Shown here: positions 16,541 through 25,544 of the stretch, piece by piece
Layout: every line of letters starts with the position of its first letter
How positions within the stretch are numbered: position 1 is the stretch's first letter
Assembly (NCBI GenBank): GCA_910586005.1
Contig: CAJUHG010000009.1
Location: 1-51,838 of the forward strand
Source of the DNA: an uncultured Lachnospiraceae bacterium
GTDB taxonomy: Bacteria > Bacillota > Clostridia > Lachnospirales > Lachnospiraceae
DNA: 51,838 nucleotides
Direction of reading: 5' to 3'
Notes under the pieces: generated by a model
The model's database searches: none
The model's input: only the letters and a program-made list of their open reading frames with translations
Told to the model about the DNA's origin: nothing
Position numbers and translations under genes: made by a program

Positions 16541-17736
16541 TTATTTTTTCCTACTAATGCAACTGTTTCACGAGCAATTGCCAATTCCTCATTTGTTGGC
16601 AAACAAAGTACGGTTACTTTAGAGTTAGGTGTGGATATTATTTTCTCTTCCCCACGAACTTGATTTGCTTCCTCATCCAGTTCTACTCCTAAATACCCCA
16701 AATAATCACAAATTCCTTTTCTTGTATTAGGTCCATTCTCACCAACTCCTGCAGTAAAACAAATAACATCTACACCATTCATAGCTGCTGTATAAGCTCC
16801 TACATATTTTGCTGCACGGTAAATAAATCCCTTTAATGCACGAATCCCTGCCGAATCTTCTTTTGCAGCCGCCGCTTCTAAATCTCTAAAATCACTAGAA
16901 ATATGGGATAATCCTTGTACACCTGACTTTTTGTTTAATATTGTCATAATTCCCTCTAAATCTAGATTTTCTTTTTTTGCCAAGTATTCCATAGCACCTG
17001 GATCAATATCTCCAGAACGTGTTCCCATAATCAATCCTTCTAAAGGCGTCAATCCCATAGAAGTATCTATGGATTTTCCATTTTTTACTGCACAAATAGA
17101 AGCACCATTTCCTAAATGACAAACAATTGTCTTTAATTCTTCATAGGGTCTTCCCAAAAATTCTGCTGCACGTTTGGATACATAACTGTGAGAAGTTCCA
17201 TGAAATCCATATCTTCTAACTTTATATTTTTCATAATAGTCATAGTCAATTCCATAAAGATATGCCTCTTCTGGCATAGTCTGATGAAAAGCTGTATCAA
17301 ATACGCCCACCATTGGTACATTGGGCATCAATTCTTGACAAGCACGAACACCAATTAAATTTGCAGGATTATGCAAAGGTGCTAAGTCATTGCACTCTTC
17401 TACTACTCTCAATACCTCTTCATCTAAAATTGTGGAAACGGCAAACTTTTCTCCACCATGTACGACTCTATGACCTACTGCTCCAATTTCTGCAAGGCTT
17501 TTTAAAGCCCCCGTTGTTGGATTCACTAATGCTTCTAATACCATTTGAATTGCCTGTTTATGTGTAGGCATATCTGCATCTGTGATTTCTTTTTCTCCTC
17601 CTGCTTTTTGATATACTAACCTTCCATCTAATCCAATTCTTTCACACAATCCCTTTGCTAATACTTCTTCCGTATCAGAATTGATTACCTGATATTTTAA
17701 GGAAGAACTTCCACAGTTAATTACCAATACATTCAT
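16537..17736 (-). CDS. ackA: Acetate kinase
   Basis: A 399-residue kinase interconverting acetyl-phosphate plus ADP with acetate plus ATP, the substrate-level phosphorylation step of fermentation. It starts VLVINCGSSSLKYQ, with GHRVVHGG, FDTAFHQTMP, GFHGTSH and HLGNGAS in order. The ATG at 17736 with GAGGAG upstream is preferred to a frame extension of 26 codons. Phosphotransacetylase (pta), often adjacent, is not in this window. Confidence 0.97.
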   Translation of the reverse strand: MNVLVINCGSSSLKYQVINSDTEEVLAKGLCERIGLDGRLVYQKAGGEKEITDADMPTHKQAIQMVLEALVNPTTGALKSLAEIGAVGHRVVHGGEKFAVSTILDEEVLRVVEECNDLAPLHNPANLIGVRACQELMPNVPMVGVFDTAFHQTMPEEAYLYGIDYDYYEKYKVRRYGFHGTSHSYVSKRAAEFLGRPYEELKTIVCHLGNGASICAVKNGKSIDTSMGLTPLEGLIMGTRSGDIDPGAMEYLAKKENLDLEGIMTILNKKSGVQGLSHISSDFRDLEAAAAKEDSAGIRALKGFIYRAAKYVGAYTAAMNGVDVICFTAGVGENGPNTRKGICDYLGYLGVELDEEANQVRGEEKIISTPNSKVTVLCLPTNEELAIARETVALVGKNN

Positions 17737-18085
17737 TTTTTCTCCTCTTCTTTCTTTTAATTTCTTACTTTCTGTATCTGTAAATTTTGTTTTTTCTCTT
17801 GATAAGACTTGCATGGTAATGAGTAATCACAAGCCTTTATTACAGATACATAATGTCAGTAAATCTGAACAAAACACTTGCCACAAAAATACTAACTTTA
17901 AGTGACGGAAATCCCGCTTTGGTTTTATTATAAACCATTCCATTTTTCTATACAAGAAAAACTTAACCAAAAAGTTTTTTGCTTCTTCTTTGACATTTTC
18001 TAGAAAAAGGGGAGTTGACTTCCTATACATATTCTACTGTTTTCTTTCATATATTTAAATCAAAGAGAGTTTAAGGAGGAATCCT
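17737..18085. other. Divergent gap between ackA and the FMN-binding-like gene
   Basis: This 350-base stretch must hold the ackA promoter on the minus strand and a promoter for the plus-strand gene. I see only weak matches, for example TTGACT near 18014 on the plus strand with no good -10. A 67-codon frame at 17827-18030 lacks a ribosome site and is not called. No repeat was noticed. Confidence 0.4.
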
Positions 18086-18526
18086 GTGAGTTCAAAAACA
18101 AAAATTGTTGTTCTGCATTTAAAAGAAGTGGTTTATACAGCTATTTTTGCAGTCCTTGGCATTTTGCTTATTATACTGCTGATTTTTATGTTTCTGCCGG
18201 ATGACAAAGGCAAATCTACGGAAGAAACTATAAAATATACGGCGGGGGTATATACTTCCTCCATACAATTAAATGACAATGCCATAGATGTGGAAGTAGT
18301 AGTAGATGATAATCATATCAACTCCATCACGCTAATAAATCTGGATGAAGCCACTGCTGCAATGTATCCTTTGATGCAACCTGCGCTGGATAATCTTACA
18401 CAACAGATTTATGAAAAACAATCCCTAGAAAATATCACTTATGGAAACGACAACCAGTATACTTCCATGGTACTTCTAAATGCAATTCAAGCTGCATTAG
18501 ATAAAGCAGCTTACATAAAAGAATAA
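18086..18526 (+). CDS. Membrane-anchored protein with degenerate FMN-binding-like domain
   Basis: A 146-residue protein starting with GTG at 18086, eight bases after AAGGAGG. Residues about 14-38 are one transmembrane helix; the rest would be outside. The outer part resembles the small FMN_bind fold: a GVYTSSIQLNDNAIDVEV strand pair near 49-66, HINSITLINLDEA near 72-84, and a final YTSMVLLNAIQAALDKA helix. The covalent FMN site (usually SGAT-type before the TS) reads GNDNQYTS here, so the attachment Thr is not clearly conserved. Similarity is by pattern only. Confidence 0.6.
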   Translation: MSSKTKIVVLHLKEVVYTAIFAVLGILLIILLIFMFLPDDKGKSTEETIKYTAGVYTSSIQLNDNAIDVEVVVDDNHINSITLINLDEATAAMYPLMQPALDNLTQQIYEKQSLENITYGNDNQYTSMVLLNAIQAALDKAAYIKE

Positions 18527-18574
18527 TTTTCCCTTCACTTTCACAGTAAAAATAATAAAATACATACTGTATCA

Positions 18575-18632
18575 TCACAAAGAAACAGCATACCATAATC
18601 TTTATAAGGATTGGCATGCTGTTTCCTTGTGA
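18575..18632. terminator. Bidirectional terminator between convergent genes
   Basis: A long imperfect hairpin: TCACAA-GAAACAGCAT on the left (from 18575) pairs with ATGCTGTTTC-TTGTGA on the right (to 18632), with further pairing inside. It lies between the plus-strand FMN-binding-like gene and minus-strand degV, ending at 18526 and 18675. Its right flank carries a short repeat shared with other gaps (18637-18671). Confidence 0.7.
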
Positions 18633-18636
18633 AATG

Positions 18637-18671
18637 GCCGCATGGCTATTCTGGAATGTCCCAGAGGGTAT
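18637..18671. repeat. Small dispersed repeat (two shared modules)
   Basis: GCCGCATGGC (18637-18646) is the reverse complement of GCCATGCGGC seen at 44745-44754 and 49413-49422. ATGTCCCAGAGGGTAT (18656-18671) recurs with one change at 48731-48746 and with two changes at 15636-15651. All lie in gaps next to hairpins. Confidence 0.6.
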
Positions 18672-18674
18672 GAA

Positions 18675-19514
18675 TTATGCAACAATAATAATCCCCCCAT
18701 CATTTGCATACATACTACTAATTCCTGCTGTATCTACTACAAAAATCTCCTTAAATTGTGCTAATTTTTTTATCTTTTCCACTGTCTCTTCTGCTCTTTT
18801 TGGACAATTACAATGTGCAATGGCCAAAATTTTTTCTTGTGGACGTTTGGTCTTAGAAATCAAATCTACAATCATTTTATCCACTGCCTTTACCATTCCT
18901 CTTGCTTGACCAATTTGACATATAGTCCCCTCAGAAGTTCCCGCCATTACAGGCTTAATATTAAGGGCACTTGCCACAAAGGCTTTGATATTACTTAATC
19001 TTCCATTCTTTCTAAGTGTTTCTAAAGTTTCTAGTACAAAGGAAGTATTTAATTCTGTAATAAATGTATTTACTTTTTCTATAATATCTTCAAATTTTAA
19101 TTTAGCCTCTTCATACTCTTGAATCTTCATTGCAATTACAGTTTCTCCAACTGACGCAGATTTAGAATCAAATACATGTATTTTCTTTTCTCCTTTTTCT
19201 TCTAAATATAAGTTTTTTCCAAGCTCTGCACTATTATAAGAACCACTAAGCTGAGAAGAAAGTGTCACCGCATAAACATGTTCTGCTTCACAATCAAAAG
19301 CCTCCATATAACGTTCTGGAGAGGGACAAGTAGATTTTGGACAATTGGGACTTTGGGCAACTCTTCTTAAAAATTCTACCTGATTAAACGTTTCATCATC
19401 TACAATATGATAATCATCCACAAAAATTTCCAAAGATACTGTCTCAAAATGTCTATCTTTTTTTAATTTTTCTGGCAATTCTCCACAACTATCTACCACA
19501 ATTTTATAACTCAT
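18675..19514 (-). CDS. DegV family fatty-acid-binding protein
   Basis: A 279-residue cytoplasmic protein of the DegV/FakB type, which bind fatty acids and in some Firmicutes present them to the kinase FakA. It starts MSYKIVVDSCGELP. The conserved SPNCPKSTCPSPERYM block lies near 74-89 and VTLSSQLSGSYNSA near 103-116, where the lipid head-group Thr/Ser and the FakB-type signature are expected; PVMAG follows near 190. The last residues (MYANDGGIIIVA) match the family's C-terminal strand. No fakA is visible here, so its partner is unknown. Confidence 0.93.
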   Translation of the reverse strand: MSYKIVVDSCGELPEKLKKDRHFETVSLEIFVDDYHIVDDETFNQVEFLRRVAQSPNCPKSTCPSPERYMEAFDCEAEHVYAVTLSSQLSGSYNSAELGKNLYLEEKGEKKIHVFDSKSASVGETVIAMKIQEYEEAKLKFEDIIEKVNTFITELNTSFVLETLETLRKNGRLSNIKAFVASALNIKPVMAGTSEGTICQIGQARGMVKAVDKMIVDLISKTKRPQEKILAIAHCNCPKRAEETVEKIKKLAQFKEIFVVDTAGISSMYANDGGIIIVA

Positions 19515-19727
19515 GTCTTTCCTCCTAAATATTTCTGTATGTTTGATGATTGGAGTTTTCTTTCAACATCTAAAATATTTTTTATATAGTATCGCTCCTT
19601 GTTATATTTGATATTCAAAATAATTTCATATATTATCTTCATCTCTATACATAGTTTTCAATACTACTTAATACTAGCATAAATATTTAGCTTTGAAAAG
19701 ATATTTTTTCACCTTTTGCAGAAAGAA

Positions 19728-19753
19728 GCTCCCACTTCTTAAATAATGGGAGC
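19728..19753 (-). terminator. Terminator after the transglutaminase-like gene
   Basis: GCTCCCA (19728-19734) and TGGGAGC (19747-19753) form a 7-bp stem; on the minus strand TTCTTTCT follows. It lies just beyond the stop at 19766. Confidence 0.6.
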
Positions 19754-19765
19754 ATATCATTTTTA

Positions 19766-20965
19766 TTATTCTTTATTGAAACAAAAGCTAATTTCATTCC
19801 ATAAACTATCTTCTATATAATTAATTTCTGTAATTCCACTACAAAAATCTGCCACATGTCCCTCTTCAATAAAATATTGAAAGGCTTGATCTTTTAAATG
19901 ATTATCTGAAAATCGTAAAGTTATAATTCGCCCTTGTTCCCAAGCTTGTATTAAACAAGTACCTATTTTTTCTGGTTCCCAATTCTCTATATAGTTTCCT
20001 TCTTTTCTATAATAATTATTCTTCACTGCAGTACATTCTGGTAAATCTATATCTTGATTTGGTGCATGTCCCATTTGCATTTCTGCTGTAGTCATAGTCA
20101 TATAGTTGTAATCAATAAAAGATTTTTCCTTCCCCTCTCCATTTTGATAACCATTATTTCCCCAAGTTGCATCCATATAATAATATTCATCCTCTAAACA
20201 AATCAAATTCCAAGCATGTGGTTCTCCCAAAGCTGTACCAGATACTATTACACTTTGAATCCCCAACTGTCCTAGTAAGTATTGCACTGCACAGGCATAT
20301 CCCTGACAAACAGTTTTCCTTTCCAAAAACACACTGATAATATTTTGACTGTTTGGCGCATCTTTTACATATTCTGTATTAAGTGCTAAAAACTGATATA
20401 CATATTTTGCCTTATCATAATCTGTATCATTGATAGATATTCCACAAAGCCATGCATCTACAATATCATCTATCTGTTTTTGTGTCGTTCTACGTTCTTC
20501 TTCTGTCATAGTATATTTAGGGGCAAATTCTAATCCAACCAATTCTTCGCCTTTGGTATATCTTGTATATACATATCCCTCCACCCAAAACAAACCACCA
20601 TAGTCTCCACAAACGGCTGTATATGCCCGACGCATTAAATCCAAATCCACAGTAGAAAGCCTGATACTTTCTTCATGATTTAAAATCGCTGTAAGCATCT
20701 CATCATAAACAATTTGTCCCTGTTCATCTAAATGCTCATAGGCATATTTTCCAACAGATATCTGTTCCCTTTTTGCTGGTTCTAACAGTTTTTTCTCTGT
20801 TGTAGGAACTTCTTTCTTTTGACTATTTTTATCTGTATTGATACTTTCTGATTTACTGTTTATTTGTAAAATATCTTGAAAATTATTTGGTGCACACGCA
20901 TTTACAATACTACTATACAACACTACCAAAAATAAAAGTATTGCCTTTCTCTTTACAACTTTCAT
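19766..20965 (-). CDS. Transglutaminase-like lipoprotein
   Basis: A 399-residue exported protein. The N-terminus has Lys/Arg, a hydrophobic core and VNAC, so Cys24 is a plausible lipobox cysteine. A Ser/Lys-rich linker follows, then a transglutaminase-like (bacterial TGc) domain with the catalytic triad Cys220 in TVCQGYACAV, His250 in GEPHAWN and Asp265 in YYMDATWGN. Such proteins act outside the cell as proteases or crosslinkers; the substrate is unknown. It starts 21 bases after the M18 gene stop. AAAGGA precedes the ATG. Confidence 0.85.
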   Translation of the reverse strand: MKVVKRKAILLFLVVLYSSIVNACAPNNFQDILQINSKSESINTDKNSQKKEVPTTEKKLLEPAKREQISVGKYAYEHLDEQGQIVYDEMLTAILNHEESIRLSTVDLDLMRRAYTAVCGDYGGLFWVEGYVYTRYTKGEELVGLEFAPKYTMTEEERRTTQKQIDDIVDAWLCGISINDTDYDKAKYVYQFLALNTEYVKDAPNSQNIISVFLERKTVCQGYACAVQYLLGQLGIQSVIVSGTALGEPHAWNLICLEDEYYYMDATWGNNGYQNGEGKEKSFIDYNYMTMTTAEMQMGHAPNQDIDLPECTAVKNNYYRKEGNYIENWEPEKIGTCLIQAWEQGRIITLRFSDNHLKDQAFQYFIEEGHVADFCSGITEINYIEDSLWNEISFCFNKE

Positions 20966-20985
20966 TTTTTTTCCTTTCTTAAATT

Positions 20986-22274
20986 CTATATTTGAAAATA
21001 TGTTGTAATAAAATCTGTTAAAGCATTTATATCTGAAGTTCCCATAGTTTCAACTGCTGAATGCATAGCAAGAAGTGGAATTCCTATATCCACGGTTCGA
21101 ACTGGTAAAATACTAGAAGCTATAGAACCCAAGGTTCCTCCACCTACCATATCGGAACGATTTACAAATTTCTGATATGGAATTTCTTTTTTTCTACAAA
21201 TCTGTTCCACAATCGCTATCGCCTCACAATCTGTAGCATAAGACTGTGAACTTGCCTCTTTGATACAAATTCCTTGACCTAACACGGGTTTATTTGTAAG
21301 ATCCATTTTTCCCATTTGGTTTGGATGCAATCCATGTGCCACATCTACAGAAAGAAGAAAAGCATCATACAAACTTTCTTTTGTCTGTGCAGCAGTTTTT
21401 CCAAAACTATCACTGATTTTCTCCAATAAATTTAACAACAATAAAGAGCCTGCTCCTTGCTTTGTACGACTTCCAACTTCTTCATGATCAAATAATGCCA
21501 CAACATTTATCCCTTCTTTTTGATGGCTATTGATTAATCCACTTAACAGGGCTTGTACAGAGGTAAGATTGTCTAGTCTTGGTGAAATAATAAATTCTTC
21601 TCTTACCCCAAATATTTAGGCTTTTCCAAACAATATACCCATAATTCAAAATCCAAAATCTGATTTATTTCCACCTGCAATTCCTCTGCTAGAAAATGCA
21701 TTAGCATTTTTTCTTCATTTACTTCTTCCTTCAGCAAACCTAGAATCGGAAGCATATCTGTCTGTTTATTCAATTCAACTCCTTTATTAATATCACGATT
21801 CATATGAATTGCAAGATTAGGAATTGCCAATAATGGTCTTTCTATAGAAATATATTTTATATCAGGGTGCATAACATCTTCGCTTTGTACTGCTACTCGT
21901 CCAGAAATACTTAAAGGTCTATCCAACCAAGTATTTAAAATTGCTCCTCCATATATTTCCACATTCACTTGAGCATAACCTGCTGTGGATACATCTGGAT
22001 TTGGTTTTATTCTCAGACATGGAAAATCTGTATGTGCAGCTCCTATACGGAAGCTATCTCTAAAATTCACCTTTTCCCCTATTGTAAACGCAAATAATGT
22101 AGTATCATGATGCTTCATATAATAAGCTCCATTTTCTGTTAAGCCCCAAGTTTGATGAAAATTCAATTCTTCAAATCCTGCTCTCTTAAGCTGTGCTTCT
22201 GCCTCCCTCACTACCATAATTGCACTTGTTCCCTTTTCTAGTAAATGAAATAATTTTTCTGTTTCTTGTTCCAT
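20986..22274 (-). pseudogene. M18 aminopeptidase (aspartyl aminopeptidase type), one-base frameshift
   Basis: The N-terminal part (21603-22274) carries GAAHTDFPCLRIKP with the first metal His/Asp, and the C-terminal part (20986-21501) carries LFDHEEVGSRT and the C-terminal His block. Between them the correct protein continues in another frame as REEFIISPRLDNLTS, the conserved M18 core. The break is in a run of four Gs on the minus strand (21606-21609); one more G restores the frame and the full length of about 429 residues. Either a recent mutation or a sequencing error. An AGGAGG site and ATG remain intact at the start. Confidence 0.9.
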
Positions 22275-22459
22275 TTTTTTGCCTCCTAAATTATTTTCTA
22301 AAATACCTTTCTCTTATATTATTTTATTATACTATAAGTATATCTTTCCTTCCATGTATGGATGATATTTTCATGTTATCCCCTATGAAATGCCAAATAG
22401 CAGGATGGGGTGAACTAGAGAGTGTCCCTTTTGAAACACCGAATGAAACATTAAGATGC

Positions 22460-22488
22460 TTGCTCTCTTTGTTTTTTCATGTTATAAT
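22460..22488 (+). promoter_or_regulatory. Probable promoter of the DUF5721-like gene
   Basis: TTGCTC (22460-22465) and TATAAT (22483-22488) are 17 bases apart on the plus strand; only the -35 TTG matches consensus. A leader of about 175 bases would precede the start at 22669. The rest of the gap 22275-22668 shows no frame and no clear repeat. Confidence 0.5.
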
Positions 22489-22668
22489 ATTATATCTATA
22501 AGAAATAATTTTTTGTATTTTCAAAATACGTTTCGTTCTCCTATCTGACCTCCTCACATTTTCTTTTATCAAATGTCATCTCAATAATATATATTTTACA
22601 GAATTCATATTAAAACAACAACAATCTTTTTTATATAGTTACAAAAATAAAAATTATGGAGGTATATT

Positions 22669-23178
22669 ATGACTGTATTATCCATTTTGGATATTAAAGA
22701 ATTTATGAATATATTTTTACGTACAGATATTTTTGATACTTTTCTTTTATCAGAGGCTTCTATTACCACTTGTATCACCTATCTATTAGATGGGCATTCA
22801 AAAACTGATTTTTTCAGTCCCGAAGAAGAAATCTATCCTATTATATCTGAGGAGGAATATATTCCTTTTGGTCTTGTACGCACTGTTTGTTTTGACTTAA
22901 TCAAAGGAAAACGTACGCCTTCTTCTTTTAAATTTATATTTCGACTTTCTAATGAAAATCAAAAACGAACCCTTGCTTCCATAGGCAGTAACTTTTCTCC
23001 AGAAGATATTTCTGGTATGTACTTAAATTTAAAATATCAAAATAAGCAACTAATTTGTACCACGGGTATTTCTTATCATATTTTTTCTATGGATAAATCC
23101 CTAGAACATGCGTGGGAAGATATGGTAAAACTTTTTTTCCAAAAACACCATATTGCTGTTGAGGTATTAAACTTATAG
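22669..23178 (+). CDS. DUF5721-like conserved hypothetical protein
   Basis: A 169-residue protein of a family I associate with Lachnospiraceae (DUF5721). The N-terminal LDIKEFMNIFLRTDIFDTFLL and the following SEASITT are its recognisable blocks. No signal peptide, membrane segment or catalytic motif is seen. The family name is from memory and the function unknown. GGAGG lies before the ATG. It is transcribed toward asnA but a terminator-like hairpin and a fresh promoter separate the two. Confidence 0.75.
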   Translation: MTVLSILDIKEFMNIFLRTDIFDTFLLSEASITTCITYLLDGHSKTDFFSPEEEIYPIISEEEYIPFGLVRTVCFDLIKGKRTPSSFKFIFRLSNENQKRTLASIGSNFSPEDISGMYLNLKYQNKQLICTTGISYHIFSMDKSLEHAWEDMVKLFFQKHHIAVEVLNL

Positions 23179-23277
23179 AAATTTATCTTTTGCTTGATAA
23201 GATTCTTACGATGGTAAGTACTAACAAAATCATTTTGGTAAATCTAATTTCTCTCCAAGAGAAACGTCTCGGGTAAA

Positions 23278-23364
23278 TGGCAGAGCACATAGATGAAATT
23301 ATCATGCTTTTTATGGTTTCATCTTGCCATAAGAATGCCTAGGGCATTCTGGCATATAAATTTT
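23278..23364 (+). terminator. Terminator of the DUF5721-like gene, with alternative pairings
   Basis: AGAATGCC (23332-23339) and GGCATTCT (23343-23350) form an 8-bp stem, followed by a run of six T near 23360. The TGCCA just before it (23325-23329) can instead pair with TGGCA at 23278-23282, closing a larger stem that includes GATGAAA/TTTCATC. The asnA promoter lies downstream, so the hairpin most likely ends the preceding gene. Confidence 0.6.
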
Positions 23365-23389
23365 TTGGAGAAAAACCTAATTTGGCTTA

Positions 23390-23418
23390 TTGAAAAAATA
23401 AGATCACAAGCATATAAT
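23390..23418 (+). promoter_or_regulatory. Promoter of asnA
   Basis: TTGAAA (23390-23395) and TATAAT (23413-23418) are 17 bases apart. Transcription should start near 23425, leaving a leader of about 30 bases, too short for a T-box or other riboswitch. Confidence 0.8.
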
Positions 23419-23456
23419 AATACAAATAAAATAAATTACTAAAATAAGGAGTCATT

Positions 23457-24467
23457 ATGGAACATTTAATCATACCTAACAATTATCAGTCACAATTAGA
23501 TTTACATGACACACAAATTGCTATTAAAACGGTAAAGGATTTTTTTCAAAATTTATTATCAGAACGTCTAAATTTACAACGTGTTTCTGCCCCTTTATTT
23601 GTAGATCCTGATTCTGGTCTAAATGATAATTTAAATGGAGTAGAACGCCCAGTAACTTTTGGTATTAAGGAACAAAATGAGAAAAAAGCTGAGATTGTGC
23701 ATTCCTTAGCAAAATGGAAACGCTATGCACTAGATAAATATGGATTTTCTATAGGAGAAGGTCTTTACACAGATATGAATGCCATTCGGCGTGATGAGAC
23801 AACAGACAACATTCACTCCATTTTTGTAGATCAATGGGATTGGGAAAAAATAATTTCTAGAGAAGACCGAACGATAGACTTTTTAAAAGATACTGTAAAA
23901 ACAGTATATCAAGTACTTAGAAAAACAGAAAAATATATGGCAATCCGCTATGACTATATAGAAGAAATCTTACCACAAGATATTTTCTTTATTACAACTC
24001 AAGAATTAGAAAATATATTTCCACAATATTCTCCCAAAGAGCGAGAATTACATATTGCCCGCGAAAAGGGTGCCGTATGCATTATGCAAATTGGTGATAA
24101 ATTGGCTTCTGGAGAACCACACGATGGTAGAGCTCCAGACTATGATGACTGGACATTAAATGCAGATATTGTTGTCTATTATCCAATCCTAGATATTGCT
24201 CTTGAACTTTCCTCTATGGGAATACGTGTAGACAAGAAAGCTCTTTTAGAACAGCTAGATAAGGCAGGCTGTCCAGAACGTGCAAAGCTTCCCTTCCAAA
24301 AATCCATTATCCAAGAAGAACTTCCTTTTACGATTGGTGGTGGTATTGGTCAATCGCGTATTTGTATGTTTTTCTTAAGAAAAGCACATATTGGTGAGGT
24401 ACAATCTTCCCTCTGGAAAGAAGAAATTGCAAAGGAAGCCAAACAGCATGGCATATTATTGTTATAA
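23457..24467 (+). CDS. asnA: Aspartate-ammonia ligase
   Basis: A 336-residue ammonia-dependent asparagine synthetase of the class II aminoacyl-tRNA-synthetase fold, making free Asn from Asp, ammonia and ATP. LQRVSAPLFVDPDSGLND, RDETTDNIHS, VDQWDWEK and the C-terminal GGGIGQSRICMF (motif 3 Arg) are all present. AAGGAG precedes the ATG. It coexists with the aspS-gatCAB genes at 37.6-43.4 kb, which make Asn on tRNA; asnA and that route are two independent sources of Asn. Confidence 0.97.
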   Translation: MEHLIIPNNYQSQLDLHDTQIAIKTVKDFFQNLLSERLNLQRVSAPLFVDPDSGLNDNLNGVERPVTFGIKEQNEKKAEIVHSLAKWKRYALDKYGFSIGEGLYTDMNAIRRDETTDNIHSIFVDQWDWEKIISREDRTIDFLKDTVKTVYQVLRKTEKYMAIRYDYIEEILPQDIFFITTQELENIFPQYSPKERELHIAREKGAVCIMQIGDKLASGEPHDGRAPDYDDWTLNADIVVYYPILDIALELSSMGIRVDKKALLEQLDKAGCPERAKLPFQKSIIQEELPFTIGGGIGQSRICMFFLRKAHIGEVQSSLWKEEIAKEAKQHGILLL

Positions 24468-24499
24468 TTTATAATGAAGTAATTTTTACCTCCAGTATC

Positions 24500-24649
24500 A
24501 CGCTCTACCAAATTGCTCAGGTTCGCAGTGTGCTCAGTTCTCTTATGGGCAAGCTCACATCAACTCCCCTTTCCCTCAATCTTGAGGAATTTGAGCACTT
24601 TGCTGTCCCAAGTGACAATAGAAAGTTCGCAAAGCGAGCTTTCTATTGT
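24500..24649. repeat. Composite dispersed intergenic repeat, copy 1
   Basis: Downstream of asnA lies a GC-richer block. CCTCAA-TC-TTGAGG (24574-24587) followed by TTGAGCACTTTGC resembles the block at 43536-43568. A strong 16-position hairpin (24615-24630 with 24634-24649, one G-U) contains AGAAAGTTCGCAAAGCGAGC, which recurs at 37442-37476 and in part at 43481-43490. No reading frame is supported. The hairpin could also end asnA transcription. Confidence 0.65.
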
Positions 24650-25166
24650 TTATAATAGAAAATTTGAGTAACTTGTTTTTCATTGTTTCTATTCTATAGG
24701 AAAGACCCCTTCACACTTTCAGGTGACAAGTTCTTTCTTATTAAAAAAGACAAATTATAAATCTTAATAAAAATTTGTTGAAATTTGTAATTCTAAATAA
24801 ACTCTTGTCCTATAAAAAACGCTACAATTTCTATTAATTTTCCTTTTTTTAGAATTTTTTATCCAATAAAAACAATTTTATAAAAAAATTTTTTTACTTT
24901 TTATTTATCATATAATTATTTATATATCAATAAAATAACTGATTATTTTGGTATAATATTACAAAAAATTATAATTTTTAATCTTTTTATTTTTAAGAAA
25001 ATTTTAAGAAATAGGATAAAAGGACTATATAAATTCAAATTTTACAGAAAATTTGAATATCATTTTTAAAGTTCTACATGCAAATTTCTATGTTTATATA
25101 TTCTTTCTAGTAATTTAATTTACTACTTATTACCTACTTTTTTCAAATTTTCACAGGAAATATTTC
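24650..25166. other. Very AT-rich gap upstream of the cold-shock gene
   Basis: About 500 bases of extremely AT-rich DNA with poly-A and poly-T tracts and no frame with a ribosome site. Intrinsic curvature is likely from the phased A-tracts. I see no gene here; it may act as an upstream activating region for the csp promoter. Confidence 0.4.
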
Positions 25167-25195
25167 TTTACTTTTCCACAATAATGTGCTATCCT
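25167..25195 (+). promoter_or_regulatory. Promoter of the cold-shock gene
   Basis: TTTACT (25167-25172) and TATCCT (25190-25195) are 17 bases apart, about 50 bases before the start codon. Each hexamer matches four of six consensus bases. Confidence 0.5.
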
Positions 25196-25198
25196 AAG

Positions 25199-25229
25199 TC
25201 TATGCTTAAAAACAGCATAGATTATTTTT
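25199..25229 (+). promoter_or_regulatory. Leader hairpin with T-run before csp
   Basis: TCTATGC (25199-25205) and GCATAGA (25215-25221) form a 7-bp stem, followed by TTATTTTTT and then the GGAGGT ribosome site. It looks like a small attenuator or a structure hiding the start region, placed in a transcript where cold-responsive folding would matter. Confidence 0.45.
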
Positions 25230-25242
25230 TGGAGGTACTGAC

Positions 25243-25443
25243 ATGCAAGGTACAGTAAAGTGGTTTAATAACCAAAAAGGGTATGGTTTCATTTCTGATG
25301 AATCTGGAAATGATGTATTTGTTCATTATTCTGGATTAAATATGGAAGGATTCAAATCCTTAGAAGAAGGAGCAGCTGTAGAATTTGACGTTACGGAAGG
25401 TTCTAAGGGACCTCAAGCTGTAAACGTAACTGTAGTTCGCTAA
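25243..25443 (+). CDS. Cold-shock domain protein (CspA/CspB type)
   Basis: A 66-residue single-stranded nucleic acid chaperone. RNP1 KGYGFIS (about 13-19) and RNP2 VFVHYS (about 26-31) are complete, and it starts with MQGTVKWFNNQ. Length is standard. GGAGGT lies before the ATG. RNP2 has VHYS where VHFS is more usual, a conservative change. The gene is monocistronic, with its own promoter, leader hairpin and a terminator about 100 bases downstream. Confidence 0.96.
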   Translation: MQGTVKWFNNQKGYGFISDESGNDVFVHYSGLNMEGFKSLEEGAAVEFDVTEGSKGPQAVNVTVVR

Positions 25444-25544
25444 TTTAATCAGGTTTTTCGCAATGTGCCTATGTCAATAATATAGAAATTTCGGTTTTTT
25501 ATTATGATAATAAGATATTGATGAAATACAATTGATTAGAGGGA

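Noticed and set aside
17827..18030. 67-codon minus frame upstream of ackA
   Set aside because: No ribosome site, and it overlaps the promoter region of divergent genes.
21500..21610. Programmed frameshift in the M18 gene
   Set aside because: GGGG is not a typical slippery heptamer and no stimulator was seen; an indel or error is simpler.
23178..23456. T-box or riboswitch for asnA
   Set aside because: No GGTGG-ACCGC box is present and a good promoter lies only about 40 bases before asnA.
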